From positions 1 to 64,000 of the forward strand of contig NZ_AUMM01000004.1 in assembly GCF_000430685.1 (NCBI RefSeq): a stretch of DNA of 64,000 bases, written 5' to 3'. A model generated the notes under the pieces. The model was not told where the DNA came from and ran no database searches. It saw only the letters and a program-made list of their open reading frames with translations. Below are positions 36,161 through 44,314 of the stretch, one piece after another; the stretch's first letter is position 1; every line of letters starts with the position of its first letter. The position numbers were made by a program, and so were the translations under genes. Source of the stretch: Tuberibacillus calidus DSM 17572 (lineage in GTDB: Bacteria; Bacillota; Bacilli; Bacillales; Sporolactobacillaceae).

Positions 36161-36608
36161 TTAGTTTATCCCCTTTCCCTAATTTTGGGTCCACATCCAT
36201 AATCTCAAAAAACAGGTAGATAGTCTATTAGAAAAATTCGACAAATTCTGCTATTATGGTGATGGAAAGTTGGTTTCAAAACTTTGTTATTGTATGCGCC
36301 TCGAGTAATGTTCCAACGATTTTTTACCAAACACCAATTGGGTCATGCTTTTGAAGAAATTTTGAGGGAAAACGTGTAAGAGAGGCGTAAGATAAGGGGA
36401 AATGCCAAAATATTTAAGACCAAGAAAAGGCAAAGAGGTGGAATCATACCGCATGGACTGAACGAGGCGTTTTCTTAAATGATAGGATGGATACTTAGTT
36501 GCCGAAGACAGACACAATAATCAATGGAAAAAAACCCCAGATAAAAATCCGAGGCCAAAGTTTTCACAAGTATTAACATTAACAGGAAAATGATCTTGCC
36601 TGTGCTCT
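36161..36608. other. Gene-free stretch, nothing recognised
   Basis: About 450 bases between the divergent-side start of the lipoprotein pair and the end of pdxK. Presumably it holds the lipoprotein promoter; I find no convincing -35/-10 pair. A 76-codon minus-strand frame at 36287-36517 has no ribosome site or protein-like composition. Confidence 0.4.
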
Positions 36609-37418
36609 CTATTTTGTTAACCGCAAACGGTAAGCGCCATGATGGACCGGACCGACAAATTGATTTAAACGGAATCCGTGTTTAATGGCTTCGGTGATAA
36701 AGGCTTTTGCAGTGTGAATGGCCGTTCTGACATCTTGGCCTTTGGCCAGTTCTGCCGTAATGGCCGCTGAGTAGGTGCAACCTGCGCCGTGGGTATAGGT
36801 CGTGTCGATTTTTTCGCTTTCCAAAAGTTCAAATGTTTTTCCGTCATATAGGACATCTACAGCCTTTTCATGCGCCACTTTGCTTCCGCCTTTTACGAGG
36901 ACATATTGGGCGCCAAGTTCATGAATGCGTGCGGCGGCTTCCTTCATTTGGTCAACGGTTGTAATCGGTGCCATTTGTGCCAGTTTTGCGGCTTCGAAAA
37001 GGTTTGGCGTTGTCACAGTAGCTTTCGGAATGAGCAGTTCACGCAAGCTGACCGTATTTTCGGGGGCGAGTTCCTCATCTTCCCCTTTGCACACCATCAC
37101 GGGATCAATGACGACATTTTTTAGTTTATTTTCTTCAATCGTTTTCGCGGCCAGTTCAATAATTTCCGGTGAGCCAAGCATGCCGGTTTTCATCGCTTCG
37201 ACCCCGCAGCCGACAACAATTGTATCGAGCGCGGCCTTCACGATGGATACATCGACCGGGAAAACTTGATGATGCCAATGATTATAAGGATCCATGGCGA
37301 CAATGGTTGTCACCGCGGACATGCCGTAAACGCCGAGTTCCTGGAAGGTTTTCAGATCGGCTTGAAGGCCGGCGCCGCCGGAAGAATCGGACCCGGCAAT
37401 CGTTAACGCTTTATACAT
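36609..37418 (-). CDS. pdxK: Pyridoxine/pyridoxal/hydroxymethylpyrimidine kinase (Bacillus PdxK/ThiD2 type)
   Basis: 269 aa from ATG 37418, which follows GAGGGAGATG; the longest frame has 33 extra residues. ThiD-like ribokinase fold: [20 protein letters not shown] at residues 4-23, [29 protein letters not shown] and the anion hole with catalytic base [12 protein letters not shown] (Asp replaced by Cys in GAGC, as in the Bacillus PdxK group). It phosphorylates pyridoxine-type vitamers in the B6 salvage pathway, perhaps HMP as well. Confidence 0.88.
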   Translation of the reverse strand: MYKALTIAGSDSSGGAGLQADLKTFQELGVYGMSAVTTIVAMDPYNHWHHQVFPVDVSIVKAALDTIVVGCGVEAMKTGMLGSPEIIELAAKTIEENKLKNVVIDPVMVCKGEDEELAPENTVSLRELLIPKATVTTPNLFEAAKLAQMAPITTVDQMKEAAARIHELGAQYVLVKGGSKVAHEKAVDVLYDGKTFELLESEKIDTTYTHGAGCTYSAAITAELAKGQDVRTAIHTAKAFITEAIKHGFRLNQFVGPVHHGAYRLRLTK

Positions 37419-37486
37419 AAGCTTCATCTCCCTCATTTTAATGCCATTATTATTATAATAATAATGGGTAGGAAGATAAAGAAAAC

Positions 37487-37576
37487 TAGGCTTGACCAGG
37501 TCTTTGGCAAAAAGCAAGGCCTAAGTCAACCTAATACTGGTCCAAAGAATAATATCCTTTTTTTCCAGTATAAAAT
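37487..37576 (-). repeat. Dispersed two-hairpin repeat, copy 6 (divergent) in the pdxK-msrAB gap
   Basis: Reverse orientation, degenerate: TTTGGCAAAAAGCAAGGCC, AATACTGGTCC, AAAGAATAATATCC and TTTCCAGTATAAAATAA. AGGCTTGAC/GTCAACCT pairs within it. Unlike most copies it lies upstream of genes on both sides, and next to a short TTA/TAA triplet run at 37446-37465. Confidence 0.6.
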
Positions 37577-37607
37577 AAGCATATCTTTAAAAAAGAATGG
37601 GGTGTTG

Positions 37608-38570
37608 ATGGTGTCGACCGAATCGTTGGAAAAAGCGACTTTTGCCGGCGGCTGTTTTTGGTGCATGGTAAAACCATTTGATGAGCTTCCCGGCATTCAT
37701 TCTGTCATCTCGGGGTATACGGGAGGGCATACGGAAAATCCAACATACGAAGAAGTGACGACCGGAACAACCGGCCATTATGAAGCGGTGCAAATCACCT
37801 TTAATCCGGAAATTTTCCCATATGAAAAGTTGCTGGATATTTTCTGGATGCAGATTGACCCGACTGACCCCGGCGGACAATTTCATGACCGCGGCAGTTC
37901 GTATCGCACCGCCATTTTTTATCATAATGAAAAACAGAAAGTGTTAGCCGAAAAGTCTAAAGAGGCTTTAGAAAAAAGCGGCCGGTTCAACAAGCCGATT
38001 GCAACAGCGATTCTGCCGGCAGGTCCGTTCTATCCCGCCGAGGAGTACCATCAAGATTACTATAAGAAAAATCCGTACCATTACGAAAGATATCATGAAG
38101 GCTCAGGGAGAAAAGCTTTTATAGAAAAGCATTGGACCGTTAATAAGGATAAAGAGGAATTGAAGAAGCGCTTGACCCCGTTACAATATGAAGTGACGCA
38201 AAACAATGCAACAGAGCCGCCGTTTCAAAATGAATATTGGAATAATGAGCGGGAAGGGATTTATGTTGACATCGTCTCCGGCGAACCGCTTTTCAGCTCT
38301 AAGGATCAATTCCAAGCTCATTGCGGTTGGCCGAGTTTTACCAAACCGCTGCACAAAGCTCATATTAAGGAAAAGCTGGACTTAAGCCACGGGATGATTC
38401 GTACGGAAGTCCGAAGCTTGTTAGGGGATTCGCACTTGGGTCATGTTTTCAATGATGGACCGGGGCCAACGAAACTCCGCTATTGCATCAATTCCGCAAG
38501 CCTGCGATTTATACCAAAAGAGGACCTTGAAAAAGAAGGTTACGGCGAGTATAAAGTTTTATTTGAGTAA
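37608..38570 (+). CDS. msrAB: Bifunctional peptide methionine sulfoxide reductase MsrA/MsrB
   Basis: 320 aa from ATG 37608. Residues 1-170 are MsrA, with the catalytic Cys in [15 protein letters not shown] and the EEYHQDYY motif; residues 180-320 are MsrB, with [37 protein letters not shown] and the catalytic Cys in [10 protein letters not shown]. The structural zinc CxxC pairs of many MsrB are absent, as in other fused forms. The enzyme repairs both S and R methionine sulfoxide with thioredoxin. Start choice: GTG-TTG-ATG cluster behind AATGGGG; ATG preferred. Confidence 0.94.
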   Translation: MVSTESLEKATFAGGCFWCMVKPFDELPGIHSVISGYTGGHTENPTYEEVTTGTTGHYEAVQITFNPEIFPYEKLLDIFWMQIDPTDPGGQFHDRGSSYRTAIFYHNEKQKVLAEKSKEALEKSGRFNKPIATAILPAGPFYPAEEYHQDYYKKNPYHYERYHEGSGRKAFIEKHWTVNKDKEELKKRLTPLQYEVTQNNATEPPFQNEYWNNEREGIYVDIVSGEPLFSSKDQFQAHCGWPSFTKPLHKAHIKEKLDLSHGMIRTEVRSLLGDSHLGHVFNDGPGPTKLRYCINSASLRFIPKEDLEKEGYGEYKVLFE

Positions 38571-38696
38571 CTGAGGTATTCGGATGACGACTAGTAATGG
38601 ATAACATTTTTGTTACATCGTCGTCGGAATGTTCTTTACCTTATGTGCAGATTGTATTATTATAAAGGGCAGGAAAAGATGACGGAGGTATGCGTG

Positions 38697-38900
38697 TTGG
38701 ATTTAATGAAATTGAAGTCGTACCTTGAGATCTTGGGGATTTGTTTCACCGTCGCTTTGACCTTTATGTTTTTTGCGAACATCTTTTTAAACATTGAAAA
38801 CAAACCGATCGATTACGTCATCCTAGCTTTCTCGTGGATTGTCGTCCTCAAATTCAACTGGACAGCGCGAGATTTATGGCATAAGTGGTTTGGAAAATAA
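38697..38900 (+). CDS. Small membrane protein, two predicted spans
   Basis: 67 aa from TTG 38697, eight bases after GGAGG; an in-frame GTG is one codon upstream. Two hydrophobic segments, LEILGICFTVALTFMFFANI and VILAFSWIVVLKF, with a basic C terminus (RDLWHKWFGK), so both ends are likely in the cytoplasm. I do not recognise a family. It lies 126 bases after msrAB and has its own terminator. Confidence 0.55.
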   Translation: MDLMKLKSYLEILGICFTVALTFMFFANIFLNIENKPIDYVILAFSWIVVLKFNWTARDLWHKWFGK

Positions 38901-38916
38901 TAGGGATTATATTGTG

Positions 38917-38957
38917 GGCGTCACCATTCTCAGACCGGAATGTGGCGCTTTTTATTT
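38917..38957 (+). terminator. Terminator of the small membrane protein gene
   Basis: GCGTCAC pairs with GTGGCGC (one G-T pair), followed by TTTTTATTTTTT. Confidence 0.75.
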
Positions 38958-38961
38958 TTTG

Positions 38962-39110
38962 CTTTGCCTAAAAGGCTTGTACTGGGACGAAAGTTTATCG
39001 TTTTTACGGACCAGCAACAAAAGCGCTGCAGTAAGCATGGATTTCTCATTTTTAGTCCAGTATAAGGACGACGAAGGTTCTGCCTCACCTAAAGGTTTGG
39101 CGGCGCGAGA
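38962..39110 (+). repeat. Dispersed two-hairpin repeat, copy 7 (extended)
   Basis: Forward orientation. A leading partial unit (GCCTAAAAGGCTTG) is followed by TACTGGGAC, a long loop, GTCCAGTATAAGGACGACGA, AGGTTCTGCC, TCACCTAAAGG and TTTGGCGGCGC. The second hairpin is weaker than in other copies. Confidence 0.75.
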
Positions 39111-39117
39111 TTTCTTC

Positions 39118-39153
39118 ACAAAAAAGCATGCCCCGTAAGCCAATGGAGCATGC
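39118..39153 (-). terminator. Terminator of the MscS channel gene
   Basis: On the minus strand GCATGCTCC pairs with GGGGCATGC and is followed by TTTTTTG. Confidence 0.85.
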
Positions 39154-39162
39154 CTGTTTACC

Positions 39163-40023
39163 CTATGAGCGTTCTCTGTCCGATTGTTCGTCTTTTTCTT
39201 TATGCAAATAAATGATTTTTTGATAAGGCAAGTCGACCCCAGCCTCCTGCAAAGCCGCCCGGATTCTTTGCCGGGCAAGACGTTCAATGCCCCAATGAGT
39301 ATTGGGAGCGCATTCTGCGGTGGCTCGAATGGTGTAATTATAATCATTCAGGCTTTGCACACCTAACACTTCGACATCTCCGACTATGTCCGCCGATTCT
39401 TGCTTGAGGTCATTCATGACTTTTTCGATGATGGCAATCGCTTCGGCTTCGGGCGTGCCATACCCAACATTGACCTCAATGACGGCGATGGAATTAAATT
39501 TCGAATAATTGGTGACTTGGGTGATTTGACCATTCGGAATCATTTCCACTTCGCCGGTCCAAAGTTTAATGGCTGTCATGCGCAAGCCGATCGAATGAAC
39601 CGTACCAGTCACATTGTTGATTTTGACATAATCGCCAACCCCATACTGATCCTCAAAAATAATGAAAAAGCCGTTAAAAAAGTCCTTGATGAGGCTTTGG
39701 GCGCCGAAGGCAATGGCGATGCCAGCCACCCCGGCACTTGCCAAAATCCCTGTAATATTAATGCCGACGATTGGAAGCACCGTTAAAAGGAAAATAAAAT
39801 AGACAACATACTTAATGATATTGGAAAAAAGCGATACTAACGTTTCGCGTCGCCGATCATCCAACTTACCTTGGATTTTAAAAAACTGTCTCACGACCCG
39901 CGTGCAAATGACAATGGCAATCCGAGATACAATAAAAAATACGATGATTTTAGCAGTATCCAAAATGATATGATTGAAGGTTTCGCTGTGTTCTGTCCAA
40001 TACTTAAGGATACGATCCCACAT
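39163..40023 (-). CDS. Small-conductance mechanosensitive channel (MscS family, YkuT-like)
   Basis: 286 aa from ATG 40023, which follows GGGAGGAGCTTTC. Three membrane spans; the pore helix GILASAGVAGIAIAFGAQSL and KDFFNGFFIIFEDQYGVGDY are the MscS hallmark. The beta domain has GTVHSIGLRMTAIKLWTGEV and MIPNGQITQVTNYSK, and the C-terminal alpha/beta cage follows. The channel opens under membrane tension to release solutes on osmotic downshock. Charged tail KEKDEQSDRERS. Divergent from ptsI. Confidence 0.92.
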   Translation of the reverse strand: MWDRILKYWTEHSETFNHIILDTAKIIVFFIVSRIAIVICTRVVRQFFKIQGKLDDRRRETLVSLFSNIIKYVVYFIFLLTVLPIVGINITGILASAGVAGIAIAFGAQSLIKDFFNGFFIIFEDQYGVGDYVKINNVTGTVHSIGLRMTAIKLWTGEVEMIPNGQITQVTNYSKFNSIAVIEVNVGYGTPEAEAIAIIEKVMNDLKQESADIVGDVEVLGVQSLNDYNYTIRATAECAPNTHWGIERLARQRIRAALQEAGVDLPYQKIIYLHKEKDEQSDRERS

Positions 40024-40383
40024 GAAAGCTCCTCCCTGTTCCTTTCGTTTGTTCATGATGTCATTCGCTTGCTAGAATAAGGGCGAGTTCGATATCATCT
40101 TAACATATACAAACTGGGATGCACAGAAAAGGGGTTTCGGTTGAAAACGGCAAGTTTTCAAATTACAATACATAGGGGCTTATTGAACAAGCCTGATCCA
40201 TAAGTGGTGTTTGCAAAACTGATCTTCGTTTTGCCAATGCTATAATTATAAAAGGAAATGTCGGAGCATCTTCGCGAAACAGCGGTTGATCCGCTTGAAT
40301 CGATAAATGACTTGGCGCATAGATTGCGTTGCCTGGACTTTGGGTAGCCATGCGTCATGTTTTTAAAAGAAAGGAGTTCACCC
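40024..40383 (+). promoter_or_regulatory. Divergent control region of mscS and ptsI
   Basis: 360 bases. An extended -10, TGC then TATAAT at 40241-40246, would start the ptsI transcript and give a 5' leader of about 130 bases. A 29-codon frame in the leader (ATG 40258) has a poorly spaced ribosome site. A weak fragment resembling the dispersed repeat (GCTAGAATAAGGGCGA) is at 40071-40086. Confidence 0.45.
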
Positions 40384-42102
40384 ATGGCATCGGAAAAAAT
40401 AATAGGCATTGCCGCTTCATCAGGTATTGCCATAGGAAAAGCATTTAAACTGGAAAACCCATCATTTGAAGTTGAAAAAAAATCCATCCAAGATGCTTTA
40501 GAGGAAACGAAACGGTTCCATAAGGCAGTGGATCAGTCCAAAAGTGAATTGACAGAAATAAAGAACAAAGCGGAAAAGGAATTGGGTGCCGATAAAGCGG
40601 CGATTTTTGAAGCTCATCTCCTCGTCTTAAGTGATCCTGAGTTAATCGGTACCGTTGAGCGCCGGATTGAAGAGGAACAAGTGAATGCCGAATTTGCCTT
40701 GGATGCCGTCGCGAATGATTTTATTACGATCTTCGAAAACATGGATAATGAATATATGAAGGAAAGAGCAGCCGACATTCGCGATGTGACCAAACGGGTG
40801 ATGAGCCATTTGCTCGGCTTAACATTCCAATCGCCAGCTGCCATCAATGAGGAAGTCATCATTGTTGCTGACGACTTAACACCGTCGGATACCGCACAAT
40901 TGAATCGCCAGTTCGTCCTCGGGTTTGCGACGAATATCGGCGGACGCACTTCTCATTCGGCCATTATGTCGCGTTCTATGGAAATTCCGGCAGTTGTTGG
41001 GACGAAGACGATTACCTCCGCGGTCGATAACGGCACGCCTTTAATCGTGGATGGCTTGGATGGGGTTGTCATTGTTAACCCGACTGAAGAAGAGAAAGCC
41101 GCTTACCAAAAAAAACAAAAACAATTCTTGGAACAAAAAGCGCTGTGGGCAAAACTCGTCCATGAGCCGACGGTTACCGCTGATGGAGTTCATGTTGAGC
41201 TGGGTGCCAATATCGGCAATCCGAATGACTTAGAAGGTGTTGTCAATAACGGGGCGGAAGCAATCGGCCTTTATCGCACGGAATTTTTATACATGGGCCG
41301 CGATCGCTTACCTTCGGAGGACGAGCAGTTTGAAGCTTATAAAAAAGTGCTAGAAACAATGGGAGAAAAACCAGTCGTCATTCGCACGTTGGATATCGGT
41401 GGCGATAAGAAACTGCCGTATCTGGAGTTACCGGAAGAGCTGAATCCCTTCCTCGGCGTCCGGGCGATTCGCCTTTGCCTCGAGCGGCAGGATATTTTCC
41501 GTACACAGCTCAGAGCCCTCTGCCGGGCAAGCGTGTATGGCCAATTAAAAATCATGTTCCCGATGGTCGCGACTTTGGAAGAGCTGAGGGAAGCGAAAGC
41601 CATTTTCAATGAGGAAAAAGAAAAGCTCATTCAGGAAGGTGTACCCGTCTCCGATGCCATTGAAGTCGGCATGATGGTAGAAATTCCTTCAACGGCTGTG
41701 ATCGCGGACCGATTTGCAAAGGAAGTCGACTTTTTCAGCATTGGCACCAATGACTTAATTCAATACACGCTTGCGGCCGATCGCATGAATGAGAAGGTCT
41801 CCTATCTCTATCAGCCTTACCATCCTGCGGTCTTGCGCCTCGTCCATAACGTGATTCAGGCGGCGCATAAAGAAGGCAAATGGGCAGGGATGTGCGGCGA
41901 AATGGCCGGTGATGAGACGGCTATTCCGATTCTTCTTGCCATGGGCTTGGATGAATTCAGCATGAGTGCTACCTCCATTCTTCCGGCGCGCAGCCTCTTG
42001 AAAAAGCTGTCAAAAGCCGAAGTTGAAAAACATGTCGACGCTGTGTTAAATCTCGATACGGCCGAAGACGTCGCCCAATATGTCCAAACGCATTTGAAAT
42101 AA
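40384..42102 (+). CDS. ptsI: Phosphoenolpyruvate-protein phosphotransferase (Enzyme I of the PTS)
   Basis: 572 aa from ATG 40384, behind GAAAGGAGTTCACCC. The active His is His190 in [20 protein letters not shown]-terminal HPr-binding helices follow [16 protein letters not shown]; the PEP-binding C domain has [60 protein letters not shown] and GMCGEMAGD. It passes phosphate from PEP to HPr for sugar uptake. In most Bacilli ptsH directly precedes ptsI; here there is none upstream or anywhere in the window. Ends at a long nested terminator. Confidence 0.97.
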   Translation: MASEKIIGIAASSGIAIGKAFKLENPSFEVEKKSIQDALEETKRFHKAVDQSKSELTEIKNKAEKELGADKAAIFEAHLLVLSDPELIGTVERRIEEEQVNAEFALDAVANDFITIFENMDNEYMKERAADIRDVTKRVMSHLLGLTFQSPAAINEEVIIVADDLTPSDTAQLNRQFVLGFATNIGGRTSHSAIMSRSMEIPAVVGTKTITSAVDNGTPLIVDGLDGVVIVNPTEEEKAAYQKKQKQFLEQKALWAKLVHEPTVTADGVHVELGANIGNPNDLEGVVNNGAEAIGLYRTEFLYMGRDRLPSEDEQFEAYKKVLETMGEKPVVIRTLDIGGDKKLPYLELPEELNPFLGVRAIRLCLERQDIFRTQLRALCRASVYGQLKIMFPMVATLEELREAKAIFNEEKEKLIQEGVPVSDAIEVGMMVEIPSTAVIADRFAKEVDFFSIGTNDLIQYTLAADRMNEKVSYLYQPYHPAVLRLVHNVIQAAHKEGKWAGMCGEMAGDETAIPILLAMGLDEFSMSATSILPARSLLKKLSKAEVEKHVDAVLNLDTAEDVAQYVQTHLK

Positions 42103-42105
42103 ATC

Positions 42106-42198
42106 GAGGTTGACCCCTGAGGGTGTTGGCCCCGCCATGACCATCTCTTTACGGTTTTGGCGGGGTTTTGCCACGACTTCATGGGTCAACCTTTTTTA
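42106..42198 (+). terminator. ptsI terminator, nested GGTTGAC type
   Basis: Outer arms AGGTTGACCC (42107-) and GGGTCAACCT (to 42192) followed by TTTTTTAG; an inner hairpin CCCCGCCA/TGGCGGGG is followed by TTTTG. Either could stop transcription. Confidence 0.8.
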
Positions 42199-42426
42199 GC
42201 GGTTTTGAAATTGTGAAACGATGGTCTTTCTATTTAATTCTATAAAAGTTTTTAGCATCGGCTTTCGAAAACAAAGTGGAAAACCTTTTCCTAACGGGCG
42301 AAAATCAATCCTTAAGTCGAAGGAAAAGTCTTGGTTGTCTTAAGCTCTTATACTACCCTGTCTTTATAAATATTTGTTACAATAGTATGTAAAATAAAAA
42401 TAAACATGAAACAAAAGGGAAAATAC

Positions 42427-43272
42427 ATGGGTATTCTTGATGTGAGTAATTGGGAAAAGGATTCTGAAAAGCAAATTTCAGGGACTAGAAAGAAATTTTG
42501 GATAATAGATCCAGAATCCTCACAACACTATATGTTTAAAATTCCTCGAGAAAACACAGGAGAAGCTTGGGCTGAAAAAGTTACAGCGGAATTAGGTAAT
42601 TTATTTGGGCTATCAATGATGGATGTTCAACTGGCTATTAGACAAAATGTTATTGGGATTGTAGCGAAGAATTTTACTGTACCAACAGAAGAATTCTTTG
42701 AAGGTGGCGATCTTATTACAACAATCGTTGAAGATTTTGATCGATACAAATTAGACAATTACACACTTGAGAATATTTCTCGAGCGTTATCTGTTTTTAA
42801 TTTAGATGATCAATTTGTGATTATACCTATCTTTGATGCATTAATTGGAAACCAAGATAGACATTGTGATAATTGGGGAATAATTGTTACAAGATCTGAA
42901 TCATATAGGTTAGCTCCAATATATGATAACGGGGCATCTTTAGGATTTCAGTTAAAGGAAGAACGGATAAAGTTAATGTTTAAGGACATAAATATGTTTG
43001 AGGCATATAATAATAGAAGTTATTCACTGATTGGTATAGGTCATAAGAAAAAACCAAAGTATAGTGAATTGATTCCCGTTATTAAAAATCAATACCCTTT
43101 ATGTATAAAAAATTTCGCAAATTATTTATCAGGGTTAAATCATGACATGATTATTAAGACCCTAAATACCATACCCGATGCAATTATGTCCGATATATAT
43201 AAAGAGTGGGTATTAAAACTTTTACTATACCGCAGAGATTGGTTAATTAAAATGTTAGATGGAAGTGAGTAA
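42427..43272 (+). CDS. HipA-like Ser/Thr kinase (toxin-type)
   Basis: 281 aa from ATG 42427, behind AAAAGGG; a longer frame starts 21 bases earlier. HipA C-domain kinase motifs: YMFKIPRENTGEAWAEKV (ATP Lys and the following Glu helix), DALIGNQDRHCDNWGII (catalytic loop, Asp and Asn present) and LAPIYDNGASLG (metal-binding Asp). It lacks the N-terminal HipA subdomain, as do HipT kinases whose N-subdomain is a separate protein. No HipB-type HTH gene precedes it. Codons are much AT-richer than in ptsI and pbpC on either side. The next gene begins 2 bases after the stop. Target unknown; toxin activity inferred from family. Confidence 0.78.
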   Translation: MGILDVSNWEKDSEKQISGTRKKFWIIDPESSQHYMFKIPRENTGEAWAEKVTAELGNLFGLSMMDVQLAIRQNVIGIVAKNFTVPTEEFFEGGDLITTIVEDFDRYKLDNYTLENISRALSVFNLDDQFVIIPIFDALIGNQDRHCDNWGIIVTRSESYRLAPIYDNGASLGFQLKEERIKLMFKDINMFEAYNNRSYSLIGIGHKKKPKYSELIPVIKNQYPLCIKNFANYLSGLNHDMIIKTLNTIPDAIMSDIYKEWVLKLLLYRRDWLIKMLDGSE

Positions 43273-43274
43273 TC

Positions 43275-44027
43275 ATGGCTAACCGACCATTTGTTTTATG
43301 GCTTATTTGGCAAAATGTTGAAACGCGCCAACGATACCATATTGGAAATTTATCAAGCCTTAATGGAGAATATACTTTTTCCTATGAGTTAAGTGGTAAA
43401 AGGAGAACACTTTTTGATGCTATGAAAAACGGATATAAACCACACCTTGCCTTCAGAGACATTAAAAAGGTTTATAAGTCTAATCGACTATTTGATGCTT
43501 TTGCCAGAAGGTTGCCAGATAAACGTCGCCCTGATTTTCACGAAATTTTACAGTCATTTGGGTTGTCAAAAGACTGCACAGATATGGATTTGTTAAGGGC
43601 AACTGGCGGGAGGTTAGCAACGGACCCTTACGAGTTTGTTTCACCTATTTATAAATATAATGACCATTTTGATTTTGATTTTTATATTGCTGGTTGGCGT
43701 TATTATGATGGTGAAAAGGTTTTACAGCAATTAAAAATAAACGAAGAAGTTAGATTTGAACTAGATAAAGACAATCCAAAAGATACTAAGGCCGTTACTA
43801 TTTTTACTAAAACATCAAATCAGAAACTGGGATTCGTACCAGCTTTTTATAGCGGTTTTATGTATGATGTAATAAAAAATAATGGGAAATACTCAGCAAA
43901 AATTGAACAAATAAATTCAAATGCTAAACCTCAACTCAAAGTTAAAGTTATTGTAACTGGACAAACCCAAATTAACGAAGATCAGAACTCGGAATTTGAT
44001 GTCATCGAACAATTAGCATTAATTTGA
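43275..44027 (+). CDS. HipA-N-like and HIRAN two-domain protein, partner of the kinase
   Basis: 250 aa. Residues 1-110 resemble the HipA N-terminal subdomain: HIGNLSSLNGEYTFSYEL, HLAFRDIKKVYKSNRLFDAF and RRLPDKRRPD. Residues about 135-230 fit a HIRAN domain: DFYIAGWRYYDGEKVL, VRFELDKDNPKDTKAV and KLGFVPAFYSGFMYDVI. HIRAN domains in other proteins bind DNA ends or stalled forks. In tripartite hipBST, HipS (an N-subdomain protein) neutralises the kinase HipT, so this protein could be the antitoxin, with HIRAN supplying a DNA-linked signal; that is inference. ATG follows GGAAGTGAGTAATC. Confidence 0.72.
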   Translation: MANRPFVLWLIWQNVETRQRYHIGNLSSLNGEYTFSYELSGKRRTLFDAMKNGYKPHLAFRDIKKVYKSNRLFDAFARRLPDKRRPDFHEILQSFGLSKDCTDMDLLRATGGRLATDPYEFVSPIYKYNDHFDFDFYIAGWRYYDGEKVLQQLKINEEVRFELDKDNPKDTKAVTIFTKTSNQKLGFVPAFYSGFMYDVIKNNGKYSAKIEQINSNAKPQLKVKVIVTGQTQINEDQNSEFDVIEQLALI

Positions 44028-44041
44028 TGTAAAAAATTTGG

Positions 44042-44070
44042 ACTGATAGGGTCTATTCCTATCAGTTTTT
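44042..44070 (+). terminator. Terminator of the kinase/HIRAN operon
   Basis: ACTGATAGG pairs with CCTATCAGT around GTCTATT and is followed by TTTTTCCCTTTTT. Confidence 0.88.
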
Positions 44071-44146
44071 CCCTTTTTCAATACGTTTAAGTGGTTTCGT
44101 ATTGCTTACCGCCTGCAATCAATTATCAATTTATGCTCTTTATTAA

Positions 44147-44240
44147 CAGTGGCTCTACCAACCCTTTTGGGTAATGGCAGTGCTTTCGCTGCCCTTATAC
44201 TGGATGAAAAATGATTGATATTTTTTACGAGTATAAAAAA
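44147..44240 (-). repeat. Dispersed two-hairpin repeat, copy 8
   Basis: Reverse orientation: GGCTCTACCAACCCTTTTGG, GTAATGGCAGTGC, TTTCGCTGCCCTTATACTGG, ATGAAAAATGATTGATATT and ACGAGTATAAAAAA. Confidence 0.85.
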
Positions 44241-44242
44241 TG

Positions 44243-44310
44243 GAGGCTGACTCAAAAGTGAACTGCACCCTGTCAAGTAGACAGTGGACAGAGCTCTTAT
44301 GAGTCAGCCT
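44243..44310 (-). terminator. pbpC terminator, GGCTGACTCA type with unusual loop
   Basis: AGGCTGACTCA pairs with TGAGTCAGCCT; on the minus strand CCATTTTTTAT follows. The loop holds AACTGCACCCTGTCAAGTAG (44261-44280) and ACAGTG, which looks like the end of an IS3-family element. Confidence 0.7.
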
Positions 44311-44314
44311 ATCT

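Noticed and set aside
36287-36517. 76-codon minus-strand frame between the lipoproteins and pdxK
   Set aside because: No ribosome site, unusual composition and no recognisable motif; treated as chance.
40258-40347. 29-codon frame in the ptsI leader
   Set aside because: The GGAA preceding it is only one base from the ATG, so initiation is unlikely; mentioned only as part of the leader.
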